Assembly: GCA_963739435.1 (NCBI GenBank) | Contig: CAVUAN010000016.1 | Span: forward strand, 124,001 to 188,000 | Source of the DNA: CAVUAN01 sp963739435 | GTDB taxonomy: Bacteria > Acidobacteriota > Thermoanaerobaculia > UBA5066 > Gp7-AA6 | DNA length: 64,000 nucleotides | Direction of reading: 5' to 3' | In this document: one piece after another, positions 8,565-20,587 of the stretch | How the letters are laid out: every line of letters starts with the position of its first letter | Numbering within the stretch: the stretch's first letter is position 1 | The notes under the pieces: generated by a model | Databases searched by the model: none | What the model saw: only the letters and a program-made list of their open reading frames with translations | What the model was told of the DNA's origin: nothing | Made by a program: the position numbers and the translations under genes

Positions 8565-9581
8565 ATGCAACTGGGAATGATCGGGCTCGGACGGATGGGG
8601 GCGAACATGGTTCGCCGGCTGATCGGCGGCGGCCACGACTGCGTCGTCTTCGACATGTCGCCCGAGGCCGTGGCAGGGCTCGTCAAGGAGAAGGCGGTCG
8701 GCGCCTCCTCTCTCGCCGACTTCGTGAAGAAGCTCGCCAAGCCCCGGGCCGTCTGGCTGATGGTCCCGGCGGCCGTCGTCGACAAGACGATCGCCGACCT
8801 CCTGCCGCTCCTCGAGAAGGGCGACATCCTGATCGACGGCGGCAACTCCTACTACGTCGACGACATCCGCCGTGCGAAGGAGCTCGCGGCGAAGGGCCTC
8901 CACTACGTCGACGTCGGCACGAGCGGCGGCGTCTGGGGCCTCGAGCGGGGCTACTGCATGATGATCGGCGGCGAGACGGATGTCGTGCAGCGTCTCGATC
9001 CGATCTTCAAGCGGCTCGCCCCGGGCCGGGGGGACGTCCCGCGGACGCCGGGACGCGACAAGGCGAAGGGGACGGCGGAGGAGGGCTACCTCCACTGCGG
9101 ACCGAACGGCGCCGGCCACTTCGTCAAGATGGTCCACAACGGAATCGAGTACGGCATCATGGCGGCCTACGCCGAGGGGCTCGGCATCCTGCGCGCCGCG
9201 AACGTCGGAAAAGAGGCGCACGCAGTCGACGCGGAGACGACGCCGCTCCGTGATCCCGAGCACTACCAGTACGACCTGAACCTCCCCGACGTCGCCGAGG
9301 TCTGGCGGCGGGGAAGCGTCATCGCGTCGTGGCTTCTCGACCTCACCGCGGCGGCGCTGATCGAGGATCCCGCGCTCGCGAAGTTCGCGGGCCGCGTCTC
9401 CGACTCCGGCGAGGGGCGCTGGACGATCAAGGCCGCGATCGACGAGGCGGTTCCCGCTCCCGTCCTGACGACGGCGCTCTACGAGCGTTTCTCCTCTCGC
9501 GGCGAGGCGGATTTCCAGAACAAGCTCCTCTCGGCGATGCGCTTCGAGTTCGGCGGGCATCTGGAGAAGCCCTCGAATTGA
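8565..9581 (+). CDS. gnd: 6-phosphogluconate dehydrogenase, decarboxylating (short GndA type)
   Basis: Oxidises 6-phosphogluconate to ribulose 5-phosphate and CO2. The 338-residue length and sequence match the short, often NAD+-preferring GndA/YqeC class rather than the 470-residue E. coli form. Visible are the dinucleotide-binding GLGRMGANMVRRL at the N-terminus, DGGNSYY near residue 90, and the catalytic segment GHFVKMVHNGIEYG near 185, with Lys and His-Asn. Eleven bases separate it from zwf, so the two are co-transcribed. Confidence 0.95.
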   Translation: MQLGMIGLGRMGANMVRRLIGGGHDCVVFDMSPEAVAGLVKEKAVGASSLADFVKKLAKPRAVWLMVPAAVVDKTIADLLPLLEKGDILIDGGNSYYVDDIRRAKELAAKGLHYVDVGTSGGVWGLERGYCMMIGGETDVVQRLDPIFKRLAPGRGDVPRTPGRDKAKGTAEEGYLHCGPNGAGHFVKMVHNGIEYGIMAAYAEGLGILRAANVGKEAHAVDAETTPLRDPEHYQYDLNLPDVAEVWRRGSVIASWLLDLTAAALIEDPALAKFAGRVSDSGEGRWTIKAAIDEAVPAPVLTTALYERFSSRGEADFQNKLLSAMRFEFGGHLEKPSN

Positions 9582-9591
9582 GGAGAACGAA

Positions 9592-10968
9592 ATGAGTTCA
9601 CCCCAGTCGGACGCCCTCGTCTTCTTCGGAGCGACGGGCGATCTCGCCTACAAGATGATCTTTCCGTCGCTCCAGGCGATGCTGAAGCGCGGCCACCTCG
9701 ACGTGCCGGTCATCGGGGTCGCAAACGCCGGCTGGAGCCTCGACCAGATGAGGGCGCGCGCGAAGGACAGCCTCGAGAAGCACGGCGGGCTCGACCCCGC
9801 CGCCTTCACGAAGCTCTCCGGCCTCCTCCGGTACGTCGACGGCGACTACAACAACCCCGAAACGTTCGCAGCGATCAAGAAGCAGGTGGGCACCGCGAGT
9901 CGGCCGGCGCACTACCTCGCCATCCCCCCGGTCCTCTTCGGCAAGGTCGTCGAACAGCTCGGGACGTCGGGCCTCTCGAAGAACGCCCGCGTCATCATCG
10001 AGAAGCCGTTCGGAACGGACCTCGCCTCGGCGAGGGAGCTGAACCGGATCCTCTTCTCGGAGTTTCCGGAGTCGTCGATCTTCCGGATCGACCACTACCT
10101 CGGGAAGAAGCCGGTTCAGGCCGTCCTCGTCTTCCGGTTCGCGAACACATTCATGGAGCCGTTCTGGAATCGGAACTACGTCGAAAGCGTCCAGATCACG
10201 ATGGCGGAGGATTTCGGCATCCAGGGGCGGGGCGCGTTCTACGACCAGACAGGGACGATCCGGGACGTCGTTCAGAACCATCTTTTCCAGCTTCTTTGCA
10301 ACCTGACGATGGAGCCTCCCGTCCGGACGGACAGCGAATCGATCCGGGACGAGAAGGTCAAGGTGCTGAAGGCCATCCCGGACCTTGTTCCGGCCGACCT
10401 CGTCCGCGGGCAGTTCACCGGCTTCAAGTCGGAGCCGGGCGTCTCAAGCGAGTCGAAAACCGAGACGTTCGCCGCGCTGAAGCTGGAGATCGACTCGTGG
10501 CGCTGGAAGGGCGTGCCCTTCTACATCCGCGCAGGAAAATCGCTCCCCGTCACCTGCACCGAAGTCCTCGCCCGGCTCAAGAAGCCGCCGACGGTCATCA
10601 AGGAGAGCCTGCTCCACCAGAACACCGTTCGATGCCGGATCAGCCCCGAACCGACCGTCGCCCTCGGCACGATGATCATGGGAGCGTCGGACGAGATGAC
10701 CGGCGAGACGGCGGAGCTGGTGGCGAGCCGCCACCCGGCAGCCGACGAGGCCGACGCCTACGAGCGCGTCCTGACCGATGCGATCGCGGGGGACGCGACG
10801 CTCTTCGCGCGCCAGGACTACGTCGAGGAGGCCTGGCGGATCGTCGATCCCGTCCTGAAGGCAGGGACGCCCGTCTTCGAGTACGCCCCCGGCTCGTGGG
10901 GGCCGGCGGAGGTCGAGGAGCGCCTCACGCCCCCCGGCGGCTGGAATGATCCGAAAGTGGACAGCTGA
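9592..10968 (+). CDS. zwf: Glucose-6-phosphate 1-dehydrogenase
   Basis: Oxidises glucose 6-phosphate to 6-phosphogluconolactone with NAD(P)+. The 458-residue protein has the N-terminal coenzyme site FFGATGDLAYKMIFPSL, the EKPFGTD motif near residue 140 and the active-site signature RIDHYLGKK near 163. Most family members have RIDHYLGKE, so the last position is Lys instead of Glu. The C-terminal half (MAEDFGIQGRGAFYDQTGTI and IRAGKSLPVT) is typical. It sits between gnd and pgl, giving the order gnd-zwf-pgl. Confidence 0.96.
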   Translation: MSSPQSDALVFFGATGDLAYKMIFPSLQAMLKRGHLDVPVIGVANAGWSLDQMRARAKDSLEKHGGLDPAAFTKLSGLLRYVDGDYNNPETFAAIKKQVGTASRPAHYLAIPPVLFGKVVEQLGTSGLSKNARVIIEKPFGTDLASARELNRILFSEFPESSIFRIDHYLGKKPVQAVLVFRFANTFMEPFWNRNYVESVQITMAEDFGIQGRGAFYDQTGTIRDVVQNHLFQLLCNLTMEPPVRTDSESIRDEKVKVLKAIPDLVPADLVRGQFTGFKSEPGVSSESKTETFAALKLEIDSWRWKGVPFYIRAGKSLPVTCTEVLARLKKPPTVIKESLLHQNTVRCRISPEPTVALGTMIMGASDEMTGETAELVASRHPAADEADAYERVLTDAIAGDATLFARQDYVEEAWRIVDPVLKAGTPVFEYAPGSWGPAEVEERLTPPGGWNDPKVDS

Positions 10969-10986
10969 GATCCGGGGAGATCAGCA

Positions 10987-11679
10987 ATGAACATCGAGAT
11001 CCTCGCCGACGCCGATGCCGTCGCCCGCCGGGCCGCGTCCTTGATCGCGGGAGAGGCTCGCGCCGCCGTTGCCGCACGGGGAAGGTTCGTCATGGCGGTG
11101 AGCGGCGGAAAGACGCCGTGGGTGATGCTTCGCGCACTCGCGGACGAAGAAGTCCCCTGGCCCTCGGTCCACGTCTTCCAGGTCGACGAGCGGATCGCGC
11201 CGGCTGGAGATCCGGACAGGAACCTGACGCACCTCCGCGAGAGCCTCCTCTCCCGTGCGCCGCTGCCGCCGTCCCAGATTTACGCGATGCCGGTGGAAGC
11301 GACCGATCTCGCCGCGGCCGCAATCGAGTACTCGAAAAGTCTCGAGAAGGTCGCGGCGGCGCCACCGGTCCTCGACCTTGCCCACCTTGGCCTCGGGCCG
11401 GATGGCCACACGGCCTCCCTGGTGCCCGACGACCCGGTTCTCGGGGTCACCGGGTCCGACGTGGGCCTGACAGGCGTCTACATGGGCCGGCGCCGGATGA
11501 CGCTCACCTATCCCGTCCTCGACCGCTCTCGAAAGGTCCTCTGGCTCGTCACCGGCAGCGAAAAGGTCCCCATGCTGAAGCGCCTTCTTGCCCACGACCT
11601 GACGATCCCAGCCGGGCGGGTACGACCGGACAACGCCCTCGTCCTCGCCGACCGCGCTGCGGCCGGAGACGCCGGATAG
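10987..11679 (+). CDS. pgl: 6-phosphogluconolactonase (SOL/DevB type)
   Basis: Hydrolyses 6-phosphogluconolactone, linking zwf and gnd. At 230 residues it has normal length. Motifs: AVSGGKTPWVMLRAL near residue 37, VFQVDERIAP near 62, and the family signature GLGPDGHTASLVP near 137. It starts with ATG 18 bases after the zwf stop, behind a GGGGAGATC ribosome-binding site, and is part of the same transcript. Confidence 0.94.
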   Translation: MNIEILADADAVARRAASLIAGEARAAVAARGRFVMAVSGGKTPWVMLRALADEEVPWPSVHVFQVDERIAPAGDPDRNLTHLRESLLSRAPLPPSQIYAMPVEATDLAAAAIEYSKSLEKVAAAPPVLDLAHLGLGPDGHTASLVPDDPVLGVTGSDVGLTGVYMGRRRMTLTYPVLDRSRKVLWLVTGSEKVPMLKRLLAHDLTIPAGRVRPDNALVLADRAAAGDAG

Positions 11680-11702
11680 AGCGGACAAGAGGAGAAGCAG
11701 GC

Positions 11703-12152
11703 ATGCGCATCGGTATAGCGACGGATCACGGAGGGTTCGGCCTGAAGGAAGAGCTTCTGGGCCGGCTCCGCGATGCAGGACACGAGGTCGTCGACTTCGG
11801 GGCGCACGGCTTTTCGCCCGCCGACGATTACCCAGACTATGTCGTGCCGCTCGCGCGCGCGGTCGTGGCGGGAACGGTGGAACGCGGCGTCGCGATCTGC
11901 GGAAGCGGCGTCGGGGCATCGGTGTGCGCCAACAAGGTCCACGGGATTCGCGCCGCCCTCGTCCACGACCATTTCTCGGCGAAGCAGGGAGTGGAAGACG
12001 ACCACATGAACATCCTCTGCATGGGCGGGCGTACGGTCGGCCCCGAAGTCGCCTGGGACCTCGTCCAGACCTACCTCTCGGCCGCTTACAGCCAGGAAGA
12101 GCGCCACCGGCGCCGCCTCGGCAAGGTGGCTGCTCTCGAAGCGGGAACGTAA
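11703..12152 (+). CDS. rpiB: Ribose-5-phosphate isomerase B
   Basis: Interconverts ribulose 5-phosphate and ribose 5-phosphate. A 149-residue LacAB/RpiB protein starting MRIGIATDHGGFGLKEEL, with the catalytic Cys motif GVAICGSGVGASVCANK near residue 65 and the DDHMNILCMGGR segment near 100. The ATG at 11703 is preceded by AAGAGGAGAAGC. The frame is open for some distance upstream, but homology begins only here. It lies between pgl and tkt in the pathway cluster. Confidence 0.94.
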   Translation: MRIGIATDHGGFGLKEELLGRLRDAGHEVVDFGAHGFSPADDYPDYVVPLARAVVAGTVERGVAICGSGVGASVCANKVHGIRAALVHDHFSAKQGVEDDHMNILCMGGRTVGPEVAWDLVQTYLSAAYSQEERHRRRLGKVAALEAGT

Positions 12153-12179
12153 CCGGAAGAACGCGGAAGGCAAGACGTC

Positions 12180-14237
12180 ATGAGCACTCCGAACCTCGAG
12201 CAACTGGCGATCAACACCATCCGGACCCTCTCGATCGACGCGGTCCAGAAGGCGAAGTCCGGCCATCCTGGAACGCCGATGGCCCTCGCGCCGCTCGTCT
12301 ACACGATCTGGAACCGGGTGATGAGCTTCGACCCGGAAGACCCGATCTGGCCGAACCGCGACCGGTTCGTCCTGTCGAACGGGCACGCCTCGATGCTCCT
12401 CTGGTCGATCCTCCACCTGACGGGGGTCAAGGCGGTGAACGCCGATTACGAGCGGCTCGGGCAGCTTTCCGTGACGCTCGACGACATCCGCCGATTCCGC
12501 CAGCTCGACAGCAAGGCGCCGGGCCACCCCGAGTACCACTGGGTTTCCGGTGTCGAATGCACCACCGGCCCGCTCGGGCAAGGCGTCGCGACCAGCGTCG
12601 GGATGGCGATCGGCCAGAAGTGGCTCGCCGCGCGCTACAACCGTCCCGGCTTTGACGTCTTCGACTACGGCATCTTCGCCGTCACCGGGGACGGCTGCAT
12701 GATGGAGGGGATCGCGTCCGAAGCGGCCTCTCTCGCGGGCCACCTCGGCCTCGACAACCTCTGCTGGATCTACGACAACAACCACATCACGATCGAGGGG
12801 TCGACGCGAATCACCTTCACCGAGGACATCGCGGCGCGCTTTCTCGGCTATGGGTGGAACGTCCTCCGGGTGGGCGACGCGAACGACGTCGACCGGATCC
12901 AGGACGCGCTCGAGGTCTTCCGGAAGACGCCGGGGCGCCCGACGTTCCTGATCCTCGACAGCCACATCGGCTACGGCTCGCCCAACAAGCAAGACACCTC
13001 GGCAGCGCACGGCGAACCGCTCGGCGACGACGAGGTCCGCCTGACGAAGAAAGCGTACGGATGGCCCGAGGACGCGCAGTTCCTCGTCCCCGACGGCGTC
13101 CGCGAGCACTTCGCCGCCGGGATCGGCGCCCGCGGCGCCGAGGCCCGGAAGAAGTGGACGGCGATGTTCGCCGCTTACCGCGCCGAGTTTCCCGAACTCG
13201 CGGGCGAGATCGGCCAGATGCAGGAACGCGAGCTTCCGGCCGGGTGGGACAAGGATCTTCCCGTTTTCGAGGCCGACCCGATGGGGCTCGCCGGCCGGGA
13301 AGCTTCCGGAAAGGTCCTCAACGTTCTCGCCCAGAGCATCCCGTGGTTCCTCGGCGGCTCCGCGGATCTCGGGCCGTCGAACAAGACGACGCTGACCTTC
13401 GCGGGGGCTGGGGACTTCCAGCCCGAAACCCCCGGGGGGAAGAATCTCCACTACGGCATCCGCGAGAACGCCATGGCGGCGACGGTCAACGGCCTCTCGC
13501 TCTCGAAGATCCGGGCCTTCGGCGCTACCTTCTTCATCTTCAGCGACTACGCCCGCCCCGCCATCCGGCTCTCGGCCCTGATGGAAATCCCTTCCATCTT
13601 CATCTTCACCCACGACGCCATGGGCGACGGCGAGGACGGCCCGACCCATCAGCCGGTCGAGCAACTGATCTCGCTGCGCGCCATCCCCGGCATGGTCGTG
13701 CTGCGGCCGGGGGACGCCAACGAGGTCGTCGAGGCGTATCGCACCGTCATGCCGCTTCGCCACCAGCCGGTCGTGATGGTTCTGTCGCGCCAGCCGCTCC
13801 CGACGCTCGACCGGAAGAAGTACGCCGCGGCGTCGGGTGTCGCCAGGGGCGCCTATGTCCTCGCCGACGCCCCCGGCGGAAGGCCGGAGGTGATCCTCAT
13901 CGCGACGGGGAGTGAGTTGTCCCTCGCCGTCGACGCCCACGAGAAGCTCGTGGCGGAGGGGATCCGTTCCCGCGTCGTGTCGATGCCGTCGTGGGAGCTT
14001 TTCGATCACCAGCCGAAGGAATACCAGGACGCCGTTCTGCCGCCCGCGGTGAAGGCTCGCGTCGCGGTCGAGCAGGCCTCGATGATCGGGTGGGATCGCT
14101 ACGTCGGCTCCGAGGGGCGCGTCGTCGGAATGAAGACGTTCGGAGCGTCCGCGCCTCTGAAGGAGCTGCAGAAGCACTTCGGCTTCGAACCGGAAAAGAT
14201 CGTTGCCATCGCCAGGGAAACACTCGGCAGGAAATGA
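12180..14237 (+). CDS. tkt: Transketolase
   Basis: Thiamine-diphosphate enzyme that moves two-carbon units between pentose and other sugar phosphates; first enzyme of the non-oxidative branch. The 685-residue length is standard. Motifs: KSGHPGTPMALAPLVY near residue 25, the TPP/Mg site GDGCMMEGIASEAASLAGHL near 175 with downstream NN, and the pyrimidine domain DAMGDGEDGPTHQPVEQL near 477. The C-terminal domain is complete. The stop overlaps the next ATG (ATGA), showing translational coupling. Confidence 0.96.
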   Translation: MSTPNLEQLAINTIRTLSIDAVQKAKSGHPGTPMALAPLVYTIWNRVMSFDPEDPIWPNRDRFVLSNGHASMLLWSILHLTGVKAVNADYERLGQLSVTLDDIRRFRQLDSKAPGHPEYHWVSGVECTTGPLGQGVATSVGMAIGQKWLAARYNRPGFDVFDYGIFAVTGDGCMMEGIASEAASLAGHLGLDNLCWIYDNNHITIEGSTRITFTEDIAARFLGYGWNVLRVGDANDVDRIQDALEVFRKTPGRPTFLILDSHIGYGSPNKQDTSAAHGEPLGDDEVRLTKKAYGWPEDAQFLVPDGVREHFAAGIGARGAEARKKWTAMFAAYRAEFPELAGEIGQMQERELPAGWDKDLPVFEADPMGLAGREASGKVLNVLAQSIPWFLGGSADLGPSNKTTLTFAGAGDFQPETPGGKNLHYGIRENAMAATVNGLSLSKIRAFGATFFIFSDYARPAIRLSALMEIPSIFIFTHDAMGDGEDGPTHQPVEQLISLRAIPGMVVLRPGDANEVVEAYRTVMPLRHQPVVMVLSRQPLPTLDRKKYAAASGVARGAYVLADAPGGRPEVILIATGSELSLAVDAHEKLVAEGIRSRVVSMPSWELFDHQPKEYQDAVLPPAVKARVAVEQASMIGWDRYVGSEGRVVGMKTFGASAPLKELQKHFGFEPEKIVAIARETLGRK

Positions 14238-15169
14238 CCATGTCCCTCGCGTCATTCTCACGCCTCCTCGACGATCCACGGGCGCGGGCGCTCGCATCCG
14301 GGGACACTTCGGCCGTCTTTCTCCCGAGCCGCGGGATGCTCGGAGCTTCTCTTCGCCACCGCGGGGTCGAGATTCTCCGGCGCGTCGAAGACCTCGAGGC
14401 CGCTGCGGCGAAAGGGTCGACGGCCGGGATCCCACTCCTCCACCCGTGGGCGAACCGGCTCGCGGGCCTCCGTTACTGCGCTGCGGGAAAGGAAACGATC
14501 CTCGACTCGGCGTCCTCTCTTCTCCACCTCGACGAGCACCGCCTGCCGATGCACGGGGTCCCGTGGTCCCGCCTGGCGTGGAGCGTGGCGGACGCGGCGC
14601 CCGAGAGCGTCTCGGCGACGCTCGACTGGTCCCACCCCGATCTCCTCGCCGTCTTCCCCTACACGCACGAGTTGAAGATGACGGCGACTCTCCGTCCCGG
14701 GGCGCTGACGATCGAGACGACGCTCGTGGCCGGCAGCAGTCCTGTCCCCGTCAGCTTCGGCTTTCACCCTTACGTCGGCCTGCCGGACGTCCCGCGCAGC
14801 GAGTGGAAGCTGCGGCTCCCGGCCATGAGGCACCTCGTTCTGGACGAAAACGGCATCCCGACCGGAGAGGAAGTTCCGTTCCTAGCCGTCGACGCCCCGC
14901 TCAACGACCGAGCCTACGACGACGGCTTCGCGCTTCTCGAGGCGTCCCCGTCGTTTTCCGTCGAGGGAGGCGGCCGCCGGGTGACGGCGGAGTTCGTTTC
15001 CGGATTCGGGTTCGCGCAGGTCTTTGCTCCCAGGGGGAAGGAGTTTGTCGCCTTCGAACCGATGACGGCGCCGGCCAACGCGCTCGTCAGCGGCCGCGGC
15101 CTCTCCGTCGTCGAGCCCGGAGGCGAGTGGCACACCGCGTTCCGGCTCCGGGTTGAGGAGCTCTCGTGA
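14234..15169 (+). CDS. Aldose 1-epimerase family protein
   Basis: A 311-residue galactose-mutarotase-like protein that would interconvert sugar anomers (possibly glucose 6-phosphate anomers). Supporting segments: GIPLLHPWANRLAG near residue 67, the HGVPW motif near 104 and GFHPYVGLPDVP near 175 carrying a conserved His. The ATG at 14234 overlaps the tkt stop; a second ATG two codons on is possible. Its place between tkt and a glycosidase fits a sugar-supply role. Confidence 0.82.
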   Translation: MTMSLASFSRLLDDPRARALASGDTSAVFLPSRGMLGASLRHRGVEILRRVEDLEAAAAKGSTAGIPLLHPWANRLAGLRYCAAGKETILDSASSLLHLDEHRLPMHGVPWSRLAWSVADAAPESVSATLDWSHPDLLAVFPYTHELKMTATLRPGALTIETTLVAGSSPVPVSFGFHPYVGLPDVPRSEWKLRLPAMRHLVLDENGIPTGEEVPFLAVDAPLNDRAYDDGFALLEASPSFSVEGGGRRVTAEFVSGFGFAQVFAPRGKEFVAFEPMTAPANALVSGRGLSVVEPGGEWHTAFRLRVEELS

Positions 15170-15191
15170 CGACACCAGGAAGGAGACCTGA

Positions 15192-17917
<2,726 letters not shown>

Positions 17918-17918
17918 A

Positions 17919-20066
17919 ATGAGTTCCCTTGCACCGAACGTGCGCGGCGTCGACGCCCCGGGCCGACGCACGGTGTACAGCATGTGCGGCATGTGCGCGG
18001 TCCGTTGCCCGATGGAAGTGACGGTCGAGGACGGCCGGATAGCCTGGCTCCAGGGCAATCCGCGCGACGAGGCCATCGGCGCGAGCCTCTGCGCGAAGGG
18101 TTCAGCCGGGCTGTCCTTCGAGTTCGACGACCAGCGGCCCCAGACACCGCTCCTCCGGACCGGCCCGCGGGGCAGCGGCCAGTGGCGCCGGGCATCCTGG
18201 GACGAGGCCCTCGACACCATCGCCGGGAAGTTGAAGGAGACGATCGAGGCTTTCGGAGGGCGCGGCATCGTCCTGTCCGATCGCGGCGGCCCCTTCACCG
18301 ACCTGACGAAGACCTTCGTGCAGGCGCTCGGCTCGCCGAACTATTTCAACCACGACGCCTCCTGCAACGGGAACGCTCACAATGCCGGCCGCTCGATCTA
18401 CGGCTTCGGCACCACCGGGCTCGTCTTCGATCTCCCGAATACGAAGCACCTCGTGCTCTACGGCCGCAACATCGTCGAGTCGCTGATGGTCAAGGAGGCC
18501 AAAGCCTTCATGGCCGCCGTGGCGAAGGGGATGCGCGTTACCTACATCGACCCGCGCGCCACCGTCACGGCCTGCAAAGCCACCCGTTACTGGCAGGTGC
18601 GCCCGAACAGCGACTATGCGTTGAACCTCGCGATCATCCACGAAGTCCTGAAGACGGAGGCGTACGACAAGGACTTCGTCGAGCGCTTCGTCACCGGAAT
18701 GGAGTCCCTTCGCGCGGCGGTCAGGGACACGACGCCCGAATGGCAGGAGAGCCATACCGGCGTTCCCGCCGCCGAGCTCCGGGCCTTCGTGAAGGAGATC
18801 GCCGCCGAACGACCGCGCGTGATCTTCCATCCGGGCTGGATGTCCGCGCGCCACAAGCAGTCCTTCTATGTCAGCCGCAGCGCTCTGATCCTGAATGCCC
18901 TGATGGGCAACATCGAGATTCCGGGTGGCTGCGTGATGGCCAAGCCGCCCGAGTTCTACGGCCGCAAGAGCCTGAAACCGCTGACGGCGCGCGTGCCCAG
19001 GGTCGCCGAGCCTCGCGTGGACGGCGCCGGCACCACCCGGCCGTCGTGGGACCCGGCGGTCGGCATGCTGCACCAGGCGTTCGCCGCGATGGAAACCTCG
19101 CAGCCCTATGGCGTCGGCGCCTACTTCGCCTACCGCCACGATCCACTCACCGGGATGCCCGATGCCGAGGCGATCAAACGCGCGCTGGACAAGCTGAAGC
19201 TCCTCGTCTCGATCGACGTCCGCTACTCGGAGACGGGCTGGTACTCCGACGTCATCCTCCCGGAGTCGACCTACCTCGAACGTGCCAACGTCCTGGCCGG
19301 CTTGCCCGGCCCGGTCCCGGTGTTCTTCATGCGCGACCAGGCGATCGCGCCGCGCTTCGACAGCCGCCCTGCATGGTGGATCTTCCGCGAGATCCTGCGC
19401 CGCTTGGACGTGAAGGAAGCTCTCGATTTCGAGACCATCGAGGAAATCTGGGACTACCAGCTCGAGGGCACGGGCGTCACCATCGCCGAGATTCGCGAGG
19501 CCGGGTTCGTCCGTCTTGCCGACACGCCGAAGCTGACGCCGCGCGACAAGCTCAGGTTCCCGACCCCCTCGGGCAAGATCGAGATCGAGAGCGATGTCCT
19601 GAAGAAGGCCGGGCTGGCCAGCCTGCCGCCTTACGAGCCGAAGGCGCCGCCGGCAGGCGACCAATTCACTCTGCTGTTCTCGAAGACCGCGACGCTGGCG
19701 CACGGCCAGTCCCTCAACAACCCGCTCCTCAACGAGATCGCGCCGGAACAGGTGCTCTGGATCCACCCCGACCGCGCCCGGCCGCTGGGGATCAGCGACG
19801 GGGACGAGGTCGAGATCAGCGGGGGTGGGTCCTACGTCGGAAGGATGAAGGCGAGGGTGACGCCCTGGATCCACCAGGAGGCGGTGTTCATGCTGCACGG
19901 CTACGGGGCCACCGTGCCGCTCGCCACGCGCGCACTCGGCGTCGGTGTTGCCGACCAGCGTCTGCAGCACGGCAAGCTCTACGACTTCGACCCGGCCGGA
20001 GGCGGCTGCGCCCTGACGGAGACCGTCGTTCGGGTCAGGCCCGCGGCGGCGGAGGTGAGGCCGTGA
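17919..20066 (+). CDS. Cytosolic molybdopterin oxidoreductase, catalytic subunit (PhsA/PsrA/ArrA-like)
   Basis: A 715-residue bis-MGD enzyme of the DMSO reductase superfamily. The N-terminal [4Fe-4S] site is C-X2-C-X3-C-X27-C (Cys23, 26, 30, 58). The likely Mo ligand is Cys149 in GSPNYFNHDASCNG, whose H-x3-C spacing resembles polysulfide/thiosulfate reductases and arsenate reductases. The C-terminal MopB domain is present (HPDRARPLGISDGDEVEISG). There is no Tat signal, so it acts in the cytoplasm, unlike classical PhsA or PsrA. It overlaps the ferredoxin subunit gene (GTGA) and precedes the flavoprotein fusion, so electrons probably come from or go to NAD(P)H. Substrate unknown; a formate dehydrogenase-like role is an alternative. 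Confidence 0.85.
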   Translation: MSSLAPNVRGVDAPGRRTVYSMCGMCAVRCPMEVTVEDGRIAWLQGNPRDEAIGASLCAKGSAGLSFEFDDQRPQTPLLRTGPRGSGQWRRASWDEALDTIAGKLKETIEAFGGRGIVLSDRGGPFTDLTKTFVQALGSPNYFNHDASCNGNAHNAGRSIYGFGTTGLVFDLPNTKHLVLYGRNIVESLMVKEAKAFMAAVAKGMRVTYIDPRATVTACKATRYWQVRPNSDYALNLAIIHEVLKTEAYDKDFVERFVTGMESLRAAVRDTTPEWQESHTGVPAAELRAFVKEIAAERPRVIFHPGWMSARHKQSFYVSRSALILNALMGNIEIPGGCVMAKPPEFYGRKSLKPLTARVPRVAEPRVDGAGTTRPSWDPAVGMLHQAFAAMETSQPYGVGAYFAYRHDPLTGMPDAEAIKRALDKLKLLVSIDVRYSETGWYSDVILPESTYLERANVLAGLPGPVPVFFMRDQAIAPRFDSRPAWWIFREILRRLDVKEALDFETIEEIWDYQLEGTGVTIAEIREAGFVRLADTPKLTPRDKLRFPTPSGKIEIESDVLKKAGLASLPPYEPKAPPAGDQFTLLFSKTATLAHGQSLNNPLLNEIAPEQVLWIHPDRARPLGISDGDEVEISGGGSYVGRMKARVTPWIHQEAVFMLHGYGATVPLATRALGVGVADQRLQHGKLYDFDPAGGGCALTETVVRVRPAAAEVRP

Positions 20067-20578
20067 GCACCTACATTCTGCGGCACGACGAGCCGAACTG
20101 CATCGGCTGCCACGCCTGCGAAGTGCACTGCAAGACCAACAAGGACCTCGGCCCCGGCCCGGCCCCGTGCAAGATCATCACCGTCGGTCCGGTCGACGTC
20201 GGCGGCCGGCCCCGCATGCGCTTCGCCTTCTTGCCCTGTTTCCATTGTGAGGATGCGTGGTGCATGAGGGCCTGCCCGACCGGGGCCATGCAGAAGCGTC
20301 AGAAGGACGGCATCGTCTTCGTCCAGTCCGTCCTGTGCATCGGCTGCAAGAGCTGCATCGCCGCGTGCCCCTGGGGCACGCCGCAGTGGGATCCGGCCAC
20401 GAAGAAGGTGGTCAAGTGCGATTACTGCATGGATCGCCTCGATGCGGGGCTGCAGCCGGCCTGCGTGACGAAGTGCGTGACCGGCTGCCTGTCCTTCGGC
20501 GTCGCGAACGAGCTGCCGGACCCGCGTCGCGAGCGTTATGCCCGCCAGCTCCTCGCCGATCCCCTGGAAGGAGCCTGA
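20063..20578 (+). CDS. Four-cluster ferredoxin subunit of the Mo oxidoreductase (DmsB/PsrB-like)
   Basis: A 171-residue electron-transfer subunit with four Cys groups typical of DmsB/PsrB/HycB proteins: CIGCHACEVHC, CFHCEDAWCMRACPTG, CIGCKSCIAACPWG, and a last CDYC plus CVTKCVTGC group. It would wire the Mo subunit to the flavoprotein. Start is GTG overlapping the TGA of the catalytic subunit by four bases; the next gene follows after nine bases with an AGGAGGAGCC ribosome-binding site. No membrane anchor gene (NrfD or PsrC type) is present nearby. Confidence 0.9.
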   Translation: MSTYILRHDEPNCIGCHACEVHCKTNKDLGPGPAPCKIITVGPVDVGGRPRMRFAFLPCFHCEDAWCMRACPTGAMQKRQKDGIVFVQSVLCIGCKSCIAACPWGTPQWDPATKKVVKCDYCMDRLDAGLQPACVTKCVTGCLSFGVANELPDPRRERYARQLLADPLEGA

Positions 20579-20587
20579 GGAGGAGCC

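Noticed and set aside
11118..11702. A possible 195-residue N-terminal extension of RpiB
   Set aside because: The upstream frame overlaps pgl fully and is Arg/Pro-rich; RpiB homology and a ribosome-binding site begin at 11703.
11508..14435. A 975-codon open frame on the minus strand opposite pgl, rpiB and tkt
   Set aside because: Arg/Asp/Val-rich composition typical of antisense frames in GC-rich genes; the opposite strand carries clearly conserved enzymes.
17919..20066. Formate dehydrogenase as a firm call for the Mo subunit
   Set aside because: The metal-ligand context GSPNxxxHxxxC is closer to PsrA/PhsA/ArrA; without a phylogeny the substrate was left open.
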